5,952 nt of DNA from Acidobacteriota bacterium (GTDB lineage: Bacteria > Acidobacteriota > UBA6911 > RPQK01 > JADFOI01), in the NCBI GenBank assembly GCA_022545645.1, contig JACZQQ010000170.1:1-5952 (forward strand), read 5' to 3'. A program made the translations under genes and the position numbers. The notes under the pieces are model-generated. The model had not been told where the DNA came from and did not search any database. It saw nothing but the letters and a program-made list of their open reading frames with translations. Of the stretch, positions 1 through 5,952 are shown in pieces (within the stretch, counting starts at the first letter, position 1; each line of letters starts with the position of its first letter).

Positions 1-537
1 GTCCTGAAGCAACTGGGAGAACAAAAGCAGGCCAGCGGAGAAGGCTCAACAGACGACAGTTCAACAGACAACGGACAACAGACAGCAGACAGCGGGCAAG
101 CAAAACAGGAGGCAAAGGAGCAAGAAGCGGCTCCAGAACCAGAGAAACAAGAGCCGGCCGAGCAGGAGGCCGCAGCTCCGGAGCCAAAGGAACAACAGGC
201 GGAGGAGGAGACACCAGCTCCAGAGGTAGCCGAGCAAGAGGCAAAGGAGCAGGAAGCAACTCCAGAGCCAGAGAAACCAGAGGCCAAGGAACAGGAGACC
301 GCTGCCCAGGAGCCAGAAGCTCAAGAGGAAACAGCTCCGGAGCCAGCAGCCGAGGAGCCTACGACAGAAGAGCCAGTAGCAGAAGAGGCAGCAGCGGAGG
401 AGCCTACGGCCGAAGAGCCAGTAGCCGAAGAGAAAGCGGCTCAAGAGGCAGCAGCCCCGGAGGCAGCCTCAGAAGAGAAAGCGGACGAAGAAACAACGGA
501 CCAAGAGAAAAAGGACGAAGAGACCAAGGATAGCTGA
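1..537 (+). CDS. rplJ: Probable ribosomal protein L10, C-terminal part with long acidic Glu/Ala/Pro/Gln tail (5' partial)
   Basis: An open frame runs from the first base to TGA at 535-537 (178 codons visible), with no start codon in the window, so the gene begins upstream. The first residues (VLKQLGEQKQ) look like the end of the C-terminal helix of L10, which in known ribosomes binds L7/L12 dimers at the stalk base; the gene sits directly before rplL, where rplJ normally lies. The other roughly 165 residues are low complexity: by my count the visible 178 residues hold about 51 Glu, 36 Ala, 18 Pro, 8 Asp and 14 Lys, with no Arg, Cys, His, Met, Ile or aromatic residue. The net charge is near -45, and the sequence is predicted by eye to be disordered. 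It contains imperfect internal repeats (109-153 with 238-282; 346-387 with 391-432). L10 is usually about 165-180 aa in total, so this tail would roughly double it. The coding frame is supported by absence of stops, fit to the upstream L10 end, and a stop followed by a normal spacer to rplL. The L10 identity rests on context plus about ten residues; a separate acidic protein is the alternative. Confidence 0.72.
   Translation, partial: VLKQLGEQKQASGEGSTDDSSTDNGQQTADSGQAKQEAKEQEAAPEPEKQEPAEQEAAAPEPKEQQAEEETPAPEVAEQEAKEQEATPEPEKPEAKEQETAAQEPEAQEETAPEPAAEEPTTEEPVAEEAAAEEPTAEEPVAEEKAAQEAAAPEAASEEKADEETTDQEKKDEETKDS
109..282 (+). repeat. Imperfect direct repeat inside the acidic tail (two 45-bp copies, 129 bp apart)
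   Basis: Copies at 109-153 and 238-282 encode almost the same 15 residues, EAKEQEA(A/T)PEPEK(Q/P)E. The start-to-start distance is 129 bases, exactly 43 codons, so the reading frame is kept. The sequence between them is also Glu/Ala/Pro/Gln-rich. This suggests the tail grew by in-frame duplication followed by drift. Confidence 0.7.
346..432 (+). repeat. Tandem 45-bp-period repeat inside the acidic tail
   Basis: Copies at 346-387 and 391-432 encode AAEEPTTEEPVAEE and AAEEPTAEEPVAEE. They differ at only about four of 42 bases and are separated by one codon, giving a 45-base period. The similarity is at nucleotide level, not only in amino acids, which points to a fairly recent in-frame duplication. 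Confidence 0.8.
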
Positions 538-587
538 CCTTCACCCCCTTGGGTCAGGTGGTCAGGGGGCAGGTGTTCAGCTTTTCT
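533..587 (+). promoter_or_regulatory. Possible RNA hairpin spanning the L10 stop codon, followed by a short U-run
   Basis: GCTGA (533-537, containing the TGA stop) can pair with TCAGC (577-581), and CCCCCT (544-549) pairs perfectly with AGGGGG (564-569). Together these make a two-helix stem with an internal loop and a 14-base apical loop. TTTTCT follows directly at 582-587. It resembles a weak terminator or an RNA processing/stability structure between the L10 and L7/L12 genes. L7/L12 is needed in several copies per L10, so a structure that separates their expression would make sense, but that role is inference. The U-run is short, so strong termination is unlikely. Confidence 0.4.
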
Positions 588-629
588 AATAAGAAAGAAA
601 TCTAAATTTAGTTAGAAGGAGGATTCGCT

Positions 630-1013
630 ATGGCGACCACTCGTGAAGATGTGTTCGGTTGGATTGAAAAGGCATCGATTGTAGACATTAATGACTTGGT
701 GCAGGAACTGGAAGAGAAGTTCGGAATTACTGCCATGGCAGCGCCCGTCGCTGTGGCGGGAGCAGCGGCCGGAGGTGCGGGAGAGGAAGCAGCTGAAGAA
801 AAGACGGAATTTGAAGCTGTTTTGACCGCGGTCGGAGACAAGAAGATCAACGTCATCAAGGCTGTGCGCGAGGTCACCAGCCTGGGCCTCAAGGAAGCGA
901 AAGACCTTGTTGAAGCTGCTCCTAAAGCGATCAAGGAGGGCGTCAGCAAGGAAGAAGCTGAAATGATCAAAAAGAAGTTTGAGGAAGCCGGAGCGACGGT
1001 CGAGATCAAGTAG
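630..1013 (+). CDS. rplL: 50S ribosomal protein L7/L12
   Basis: The stalk protein that, as dimers bound to L10, recruits and stimulates translational GTPases (IF2, EF-Tu, EF-G, RF3) on the large ribosomal subunit. The 127-aa product has the full family layout: an N-terminal dimerisation and L10-binding domain (about residues 1-34), a flexible Ala/Gly/Glu-rich hinge (about 35-57, PVAVAGAAAGGAGEEAAEE), and the compact C-terminal factor-binding domain (58-127). The last contains the family hallmark LGLKEAKDLVE at 85-95, KEGVSKEEAE at about 102-111, and the typical end GATVEIK. Length is normal for the family (about 120-130 aa). The ATG at 630 is preceded by a strong Shine-Dalgarno sequence, AGAAGGAGGA (614-623), with a 6-base gap, inside an A/T-rich leader (583-613), consistent with high translation. 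It lies 92 bases after the L10 stop and is followed by a terminator-like hairpin at 1102. Nothing is missing or odd. Confidence 0.98.
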   Translation: MATTREDVFGWIEKASIVDINDLVQELEEKFGITAMAAPVAVAGAAAGGAGEEAAEEKTEFEAVLTAVGDKKINVIKAVREVTSLGLKEAKDLVEAAPKAIKEGVSKEEAEMIKKKFEEAGATVEIK

Positions 1014-1315
1014 AATCGGCTTCAATTCACCTCTTGTCAGTCCCCATGGAGTATGATAGACTGTTTGGCGTTGAGAAGAGTGGAATTAATTAGGATGGAT
1101 TAAAGGGGATTGGTGTCCCCTTTTTAGGTTTTTGTCCTTTATCTGGTCTGGGACGGTAAAGCTTAAATAAACACAGCGGTTGGGAGTTTTCTCTGCTCTC
1201 TTTTTATCCGTGTATTCCTCTATACCTGCACGTGTCTGAGGCGCTCTGTGTCTCTTTCTGCGTGGCATCCAAACGTAATTGAGCAAAACGACCACATCAA
1301 GGGGAGCTTGCCAGC
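1014..1315 (+). other. rplL-rpoB intergenic leader (302 bp)
   Basis: This spacer holds no convincing gene. It contains: a possible branched structure early on, with CTCTT (1031-1035) pairing AAGAG (1076-1080) around CAGTC (1038-1042) pairing GACTG (1059-1063); the perfect-stem terminator-like hairpin at 1102-1123; then about 170 bases of pyrimidine-rich leader (1125-1298) up to the rpoB ribosome binding site. I looked for a promoter after the hairpin and found only weak -10-like strings (TAAATA at 1164-1169, TATACC at 1221-1226) without a matching -35. In E. coli the equivalent spacer is also long, with an attenuator and an RNase III site, so the layout is expected; the RNase III analogy for 1031-1080 is only a guess. 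Confidence 0.6.
1102..1130 (+). terminator. Intrinsic terminator / attenuator between rplL and rpoB
   Basis: AAAGGGGA (1102-1109) pairs perfectly over 8 bp with TCCCCTTT (1116-1123), with a 6-base loop, or 9 bp with one G-U pair and a 4-base loop. The 3' arm runs into TTTTT (1121-1125), and a second TTTTT follows at 1129-1133 after AGG. This has the form of a Rho-independent terminator for + strand transcription. No clear promoter follows and rpoB must be expressed, so partial read-through (attenuation) is the likely mode, as known for the E. coli rplL-rpoB spacer. Confidence 0.75.
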
Positions 1316-4300
1316 ATGTTAGATGATCTGAAAAACGTCTATCGGGAAAGAAAGGACTTTGCCAGGAGAGCGTCCATTTACCCCATACCCAACTTGCTCG
1401 AGGTTCAGAAATCGTCCTACCGACGATTTCTGCAGATGGATCTTTTGCCCTCTGAGCGGGATGACTTCGGGTTGCAATCGGTGTTGAGTTCCGTTTTCCC
1501 TATAAGCGATTTTCGTGGGACCTCCTCCCTGGAGTTTGTGGATTATTCCATTGGCGATTGGAAATGTAAATGTGGCAAGTTGGAGGGTCTTGAGCACCTT
1601 CGGGGGACGTGCGGAAATTGCGGTGGGACGTTGGGCTTGAGCCCCTACCCCATTGAAGATGTGACTTGCCGGCACTGCGGATCCAGAAACCCCAACGAGG
1701 TCGAGCGCTGTGACGATTGCGGGGATCCCGTTCAGCTGACCCTCAAATACAACATCAGCGAATGCAAGGAGCGGGGCATGACTTATTCCGCTCCCTTGAA
1801 GGTGACGATTCGTCTGGTGGTTTGGGACAAGGACCGCGATACGGACGTCAAGACCATTCGCGACATCAAAGAGCAGGAGGTCTACTTCGGGGATCTCCCC
1901 TTGATGACCGACAACGGGATATTCATCATTAATGGCACGGAACGCGTGATCGTCAGTCAGTTGCACCGTTCACCCGGCGTTTTCTTTGAGTCAGGAGCCT
2001 TAAAGAGTTACTTCCTGGCCAAGATCATTCCCTACCGGGGTTCCTGGGTGGAGTTTGAATACGACAGCAAGAATCTGCTTTATGTTCGCATCGATCGGAA
2101 GCGGAAGTTTCTGGCCAGTGCCTTCTTGCGTGCACTGGGTTTGGGCTCAGACGAAGAACTCCTGAGGACTTTCTACAACTTCTCCACCATCACCATCAAA
2201 GGTGAAAAGCTGTTCTGGAAGCTCGATGAGAATCTGGTTGGAACCAAGTTGAGCAAGAAGATTCCTGCTCCCGGCAAACCGCGATCCGTTCTGGTTGCTG
2301 CGGGCCGAAAAGTCACTCAGGCGGCTTTCGCTCAACTCAAGAAGGCAAAAATAAAACAGGTGGAGATTGGTATCGAGGATTTGGAAGGAGCCCTTTCCGG
2401 GACTGAAGTGGTGGATTCCAAATCAGGAGAGATCCTCCTGGAAGCCAATACCGAAGTGACGGGAGCCGTGGTCAACTCATTGATCGAGGCCGGTATTAAA
2501 GAGTTACCGGTATTTTTCGCCGAGCGCGATGATGTCGGCGATGTGCTCTCGGCAACCTTGAAGCGCGACCCGGTGAAAAATACCAACGATGCGCTCATTG
2601 AGATCTATCGAAAGCAGCGTCCGGGTGACCCTCCCACCATCGAGACGGCGACGGCCCTTTTTCATGGAATGTTTTTTGATCCCCGGAAATACGACTTTTC
2701 ACGAGTGGGCCGGCTGAAGTTCAACATCAAATTGGGTATGGACACCTCTCTGGATGAACGGACACTTTCTCCCCAGGACTTCTATCAGGTCATTGGTTAT
2801 CTGCTGAAGCTCAAGAAGAGTATCGGGAGCGTGGACGATATTGACCATCTGGGGAACCGTCGCGTTCGTGCCGTTGGGGAGTTGTTGGAAAATCAGTTCC
2901 GAATCGGTCTGGTGAGGATGGAACGGGCGATCAAGGAAAAAATGTCGGTTCATCAGGAGATGGAAACCGCCATGCCTCACGACTTGATCAACGCCAAGCC
3001 GGTTATGGCGGCCATCCGCGAGTTCTTCGGCAGCAGTCAACTCTCCCAGTTTATGGATCAGACCAATCCGCTTTCGGAAATCACCCATAAACGGCGCCTC
3101 TCAGCACTGGGCCCTGGGGGATTGAGCCGAGAGAGAGCCGGATTTGAAGTGCGGGATGTTCATCCCACCCACTATGGGCGCATCTGCCCCATTGAGACCC
3201 CGGAAGGGCCCAATATCGGCCTGATCTCCTCCTTGAGCTGCTATGCGAAGATCGACGACTTTGGATTTATCCAGTCGCCCTACCGCAGGATTATCGACGG
3301 CATTATTGTGGACTACGTGAAGATCATCAATGGGGGAAGCACCCGCTTCAAGATCGGGGAAGTCTACAAGCAGGCCCAAGTGACTGCCGTGAACAAAAAG
3401 ATGACGGGAAGGAAGAAGCCTGCCGAATACGAGACCCATGTCTTTTACCTGACCGCCTGGGAGGAGGATAAACACGTCATTGCTCAGGCCAATGTCAAAG
3501 TGGACAAGAAACAGCGGATCGTACGAGAGCGGGTCAACGCTCGCCATCAGGGGAACTTTGTTTTCGTTCCCAGAGAGGAAGTTGAGTACGTTGACGTGAG
3601 TCCCAAACAGCTGGTGAGTGTAGCGGCCAGTTTGATCCCCTTTCTGGAAAATGACGACGCCAACCGAGCCTTGATGGGGTCCAACATGCAGCGGCAGGCC
3701 GTGCCCCTGGTTCAGGCAGAAGCGCCTTTTGTGGGCACCGGTATGGAATACGTTGCTGCCCGCAACTCAGGAGCAGTCCTGCTGTGCCGGCGATCAGGAG
3801 TCGTGGATAGCGTCGACGCAGAACGGATCATCGTTCGTGTCCTGGCTGAAGAGGGAAAGAAGAACCAGGACGCAGGTGTGGATATTTACAAGCTGACCAA
3901 GTTCAAACGCTCCAATCAAAACACCTGTATCAATCAGAAGCCCCTGGTTCACAAAGGTGACCCGGTTCAAAAAGGCCAGGTGCTTGCCGATGGCCCTTGT
4001 ACCGAAAAGGGAGAGTTGGCACTGGGAAGGAATGTCCTGGTCGCCTTTATGTCCTGGCGAGGTTACAACTTCGAGGACGCAATTCTGGTCAGTGAACGTC
4101 TGGTCAAGGATGACCTGTACACTTCGATCCATATTGAAGAACTGGACATCGAGGCTCGGGATACCAAGCTTGGCCCTGAAGAGATCACACGCGATATTCC
4201 CAATGTCAGTGAGTCGATCCTAACCGATCTGGATGAAAGTGGCGTCATTCGCATCGGTGCCAAGATCAGTCCGGGCAGTCTTCTGGTTGGAAAGGTCATG

Positions 4301-5647
4301 CCCAAGGGTGAAACACAGCTGACACCTGAAGAAAAGTTGCTGCGGGCCATCTTCGGCGAGAAAGCGGGAGAGGTGAAGGATGCATCGCTCTATACCCCCC
4401 CCGGCATTGAGGGCACGGTGGTCGACGTCAAGATCTTCGCTCGTAAGGGTGTAGACAAAGATGCACGGACCCTGGAGATCGAGGAGCAGGAAATCGAGCG
4501 TCTGGGGAAGGACCTGGAAGACGAAATTCGGATTCTTCAGGAAGAGAACAGCAAGCGTATTGTCGATGTCTTGGCCGGGAAGACCACCGTTAAAAAGGTG
4601 ACGGATGAGGCCGGGAATGTGATTGCCGCAAAAGGCAAAAAGCTGAACCGTAAGGCTTTGATCACGCTCAGCCACCAGGAGCTCAGAAAGATTAGCGTCA
4701 AGGGGAAGCAGGCGGAAAAGGAGCTCTCTGAAGTCGAAGCCAGGACAGACCGTCAAATCGAGATTCTTCGCTCCCTGCACAAGGACCGATTGAGCCGAAT
4801 GGAAAAAGGGGATGAACTCCTGCCGGGCGTCATCAAGATGGTTAAAGTTTATGTGGCCATGAAACGGAAGCTGTCCGTGGGCGATAAGATGGCAGGACGC
4901 CATGGCAATAAGGGAGTCATCGCCCGGATTGTGCCGGAAGAGGACATGCCCTACCTTCCCGATGGAACCCCTGTGGAAATCGTGCTGAATCCTCTGGGAG
5001 TTCCCTCTCGTATGAACGTGGGACAGATCCTGGAAACCCATCTGGGATGGGCCGCGAAGGTTCTCGGGGTACAGTATGCAACGCCCGTCTTTGACGGTGC
5101 TCGAGAAACGGACATCAAGGATGAATTACGGAAGGCGAACCTGCCCAGCAATGGCAAGACGACCCTTCATGACGGGATGACGGGAGAAGCTTTCGATCAG
5201 AAAGTCACGGTGGGCTATATCTACATGCTCAAACTGAGCCATCTGGTGGACGATAAGATCCACGCTCGCTCCATCGGACCCTACAGCCTGATTACCCAGC
5301 AGCCGCTGGGAGGTAAGGCCCAGTTCGGCGGTCAGCGTTTCGGAGAAATGGAAGTTTGGGCTCTGGAAGCCTACGGTGCTGCCAATATCCTTCAGGAATT
5401 GTTGACCGCAAAATCGGATGACGTGCAGGGCCGAGCCAAGATATATGAGTCCATCGTCAAGGGAGAATCGACCTACAATCCCGGAATCCCGGAGTCCTTC
5501 AACGTTTTGATCCGGGAACTCCAGGCCCTGGCTTTGGACGTGGAATTGATCGAAAGACCCAAGAAACAACTTCGCCGCCGCACCGAAGTGTTCCTGGAAG
5601 CAGAGAATGTGCTCAGCGGTGTAACAGCCGAAAACCCGAGTGAATGA
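1316..5647 (+). CDS. rpoB: DNA-directed RNA polymerase subunit beta
   Basis: The beta subunit forms one pincer of RNA polymerase and part of its active site. All conserved blocks are present over 1443 aa: IPNLLEVQKSSY (24-35); TDNGIFIINGTERVIVSQLH (198-217) with the following RSPGVFF; the rifampicin region (572-598), with Q578, D581, H591, R594, S596 and downstream I637 in the common sensitive-type state; SWRGYNFEDAI (913-923) with the acidic pair E920-D921 near the active site; and GDKMAGRHGNKG (1189-1200) with lysines K1191 and K1199 that match E. coli K1065/K1073. It is about 100 aa longer than E. coli RpoB. Besides inserts similar in place to E. coli SI1 (about 286-433) and a helical, charged SI2-like insert (about 1043-1165), it has an eight-cysteine insertion at about 82-141. 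ATG at 1316 has AAGGGGAG at 1299-1306 (9-base gap), and the N-terminus fits the family. The gene is intact and in the normal operon place, with rpoC directly after it. Confidence 0.99.
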   Translation: MLDDLKNVYRERKDFARRASIYPIPNLLEVQKSSYRRFLQMDLLPSERDDFGLQSVLSSVFPISDFRGTSSLEFVDYSIGDWKCKCGKLEGLEHLRGTCGNCGGTLGLSPYPIEDVTCRHCGSRNPNEVERCDDCGDPVQLTLKYNISECKERGMTYSAPLKVTIRLVVWDKDRDTDVKTIRDIKEQEVYFGDLPLMTDNGIFIINGTERVIVSQLHRSPGVFFESGALKSYFLAKIIPYRGSWVEFEYDSKNLLYVRIDRKRKFLASAFLRALGLGSDEELLRTFYNFSTITIKGEKLFWKLDENLVGTKLSKKIPAPGKPRSVLVAAGRKVTQAAFAQLKKAKIKQVEIGIEDLEGALSGTEVVDSKSGEILLEANTEVTGAVVNSLIEAGIKELPVFFAERDDVGDVLSATLKRDPVKNTNDALIEIYRKQRPGDPPTIETATALFHGMFFDPRKYDFSRVGRLKFNIKLGMDTSLDERTLSPQDFYQVIGYLLKLKKSIGSVDDIDHLGNRRVRAVGELLENQFRIGLVRMERAIKEKMSVHQEMETAMPHDLINAKPVMAAIREFFGSSQLSQFMDQTNPLSEITHKRRLSALGPGGLSRERAGFEVRDVHPTHYGRICPIETPEGPNIGLISSLSCYAKIDDFGFIQSPYRRIIDGIIVDYVKIINGGSTRFKIGEVYKQAQVTAVNKKMTGRKKPAEYETHVFYLTAWEEDKHVIAQANVKVDKKQRIVRERVNARHQGNFVFVPREEVEYVDVSPKQLVSVAASLIPFLENDDANRALMGSNMQRQAVPLVQAEAPFVGTGMEYVAARNSGAVLLCRRSGVVDSVDAERIIVRVLAEEGKKNQDAGVDIYKLTKFKRSNQNTCINQKPLVHKGDPVQKGQVLADGPCTEKGELALGRNVLVAFMSWRGYNFEDAILVSERLVKDDLYTSIHIEELDIEARDTKLGPEEITRDIPNVSESILTDLDESGVIRIGAKISPGSLLVGKVMPKGETQLTPEEKLLRAIFGEKAGEVKDASLYTPPGIEGTVVDVKIFARKGVDKDARTLEIEEQEIERLGKDLEDEIRILQEENSKRIVDVLAGKTTVKKVTDEAGNVIAAKGKKLNRKALITLSHQELRKISVKGKQAEKELSEVEARTDRQIEILRSLHKDRLSRMEKGDELLPGVIKMVKVYVAMKRKLSVGDKMAGRHGNKGVIARIVPEEDMPYLPDGTPVEIVLNPLGVPSRMNVGQILETHLGWAAKVLGVQYATPVFDGARETDIKDELRKANLPSNGKTTLHDGMTGEAFDQKVTVGYIYMLKLSHLVDDKIHARSIGPYSLITQQPLGGKAQFGGQRFGEMEVWALEAYGAANILQELLTAKSDDVQGRAKIYESIVKGESTYNPGIPESFNVLIRELQALALDVELIERPKKQLRRRTEVFLEAENVLSGVTAENPSE
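1559..1738 (+). other. Double zinc-ribbon-like insertion within RpoB
   Basis: RpoB residues about 82-141 interrupt a stretch that is continuous in E. coli, where the equivalent strand (YRLGEP) leads straight into VFDVQEC. Eight cysteines are arranged as C84-x-C86-x12-C99-x2-C102 and C118-x2-C121-x10-C132-x2-C135, with glycines after several of them (CGK, CGG, CGS, CGD). This is the pattern of two adjacent four-cysteine zinc-binding ribbons. After it, the conserved sequence resumes at LKYNISECKERGMTYSAPL. From memory, acidobacterial RpoB proteins carry a similar insertion; zinc binding itself is inferred from spacing only. Its likely location is on the outer face of the beta N-terminal protrusion/lobe region. 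Confidence 0.8.
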
Positions 5648-5648
5648 C

Positions 5649-5654
5649 GGAGGG
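5649..5654 (+). promoter_or_regulatory. Ribosome binding site of rpoC (bears on the choice of start)
   Basis: GGAGGG at 5649-5654 lies 6 bases before TTG at 5661 and 12 bases before the in-frame ATG at 5667. Normal spacing is about 5-9 bases, so the site favours TTG, although ATG gives a start (MFRDL) more like other RpoC proteins. It begins two bases after the rpoB stop, consistent with translational coupling. Confidence 0.65.
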
Positions 5655-5660
5655 TGAATT

Positions 5661-5952
5661 TTGAGAATGTTTCGTGATCTTGACAGAACTCAGCTCTTGA
5701 AGAATTTTGAAGCGATCCGGATTGGTTTGGCTTCTCCAGAGAAGATTCGCTCCTGGTCAAGCGGAGAAGTGACCAAGCCGGAGACCATCAATTATCGTAC
5801 CTTCAAACCCGAGCGAGGTGGGCTTTTCTGTGCTCGCATCTTCGGTCCGGTGACGGATTGGGAATGTCTTTGCGGAAAGTACAAACGCATGAAACACCGG
5901 GGGGTGATTTGCGACAAGTGCGGAGTGGAGGTCACCCTTTCCAAAGTTCGTC
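5661..5952 (+). CDS. rpoC: DNA-directed RNA polymerase subunit beta', N-terminal fragment (3' partial)
   Basis: The beta' subunit carries the catalytic magnesium site and forms the clamp of RNA polymerase; only its first about 97 residues are in the window, and the frame is open to the last base. Counted from TTG at 5661, the visible part contains IRIGLASPEKIRSWS (19-33), GEVTKPETINYRTFKPE (35-51) and LFCARIFGPVTDWECLCG (55-72), typical of the bacterial beta' N-terminus. It also has the clamp zinc-binding site C69-x-C71-x12-C84-x2-C87, matching E. coli C70/C72/C85/C88 in spacing. The start is uncertain: TTG 5661 has the better Shine-Dalgarno spacing, while ATG 5667 (two codons later) better matches the usual MFR- or MYR-type start. 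The gap to rpoB is 13 or 19 bases, so the two are one transcription unit. The catalytic NADFDGD motif lies beyond the window. Confidence 0.97.
   Translation, partial: MRMFRDLDRTQLLKNFEAIRIGLASPEKIRSWSSGEVTKPETINYRTFKPERGGLFCARIFGPVTDWECLCGKYKRMKHRGVICDKCGVEVTLSKVR

Noticed and set aside
61..444. Minus-strand open frame of 127 codons, rich in Leu, Cys, Trp and Phe, resembling a membrane protein
   Set aside because: It is the complement of the Glu/Ala/Pro/Gln-rich L10-like tail: GAG, GAA and CAG codons read backwards give Leu, Phe and similar residues. The plus frame continues from an L10-like sequence and ends properly before rplL.
602..611. Ten-base palindrome CTAAATTTAG upstream of rplL
   Set aside because: Short and A/T-only in its core, so it is likely by chance in an A/T-rich translation leader; there is no second copy to suggest an operator.
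1132..1226. Possible promoter for rpoBC (TAAATA at 1164-1169, TATACC at 1221-1226, TTGGGA at 1180-1185)
   Set aside because: No -10-like string has a fitting -35 at 16-18 bases, and the one reasonable -35 (TTGGGA) is followed at the right distance only by TTTATC, three of six matches.
1086..1295. Minus-strand 69-codon frame in the rplL-rpoB spacer
   Set aside because: It starts in the rpoB leader and runs back through the terminator-like hairpin, has no recognisable family features, and is short enough to occur by chance.
3029..3112. Possible rifampicin-resistance substitutions in RpoB
   Set aside because: The main contact positions (Q578, D581, H591, R594, S596 here) hold the usual sensitive-type residues; Leu at 595 and Thr at 583 look like ordinary natural variants.
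4395..4402. Run of eight C within rpoB as a possible frameshift or sequencing-error site
   Set aside because: The reading frame is intact on both sides and encodes the conserved YTPPGIEGTV segment, so there is no sign of an error or programmed shift.
4220..5041. Minus-strand 273-codon frame opposite rpoB
   Set aside because: Fully inside the conserved rpoB coding region on the opposite strand; its sequence is explained as a shadow of the beta subunit codons.

Overview
This window is a segment of the conserved bacterial rplJL-rpoBC (ribosomal stalk / RNA polymerase) cluster, all on the + strand. The order is: the C-terminal part of a gene whose position and first residues fit ribosomal protein L10 (rplJ, 1-537, 5' end outside the window); rplL for L7/L12 (630-1013); a 302-bp spacer carrying a perfect-stem terminator-like hairpin; the complete rpoB (1316-5647, 1443 aa); and the first about 97 codons of rpoC (from 5661 or 5667, running off the right edge).

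The organism is a bacterium, most likely an Acidobacteriota. This is judged from recalled family sequence, not from a search. The RpoB has a cysteine-rich double zinc-ribbon-like insertion between the N-terminal strand ending near residue 80 and the conserved segment ending ECKERGMTYSAPL, which I associate with acidobacterial RpoB. The segments LRALGLGSDEELLRTFY and MDLLPSERDD, and the RpoC start (KIRSWSSGEVTKPETINYRTFKPE), also fit that phylum. Base composition is moderate, with no sign of foreign DNA, mobile elements, CRISPR or tRNA/rRNA genes.

The genes work together in the usual way. L10 anchors L7/L12 dimers to form the ribosomal stalk that recruits translational GTPases, while rpoB and rpoC encode the two catalytic subunits of RNA polymerase. 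Expression is probably tuned by two RNA hairpins: one overlapping the L10 stop codon before rplL, and a strong terminator-like stem between rplL and rpoB that probably acts as an attenuator lowering RNA polymerase output relative to the stalk proteins. rpoB and rpoC are only about 13-19 bases apart and are surely co-transcribed.

The window is mostly core housekeeping sequence and I see no new defence, mobile or biosynthetic system. The two most unusual parts are (1) the roughly 165-residue, highly acidic, repeat-containing low-complexity tail on the putative L10, and (2) the eight-cysteine double zinc-ribbon-like insertion in the RpoB N-terminal (protrusion/lobe) region.
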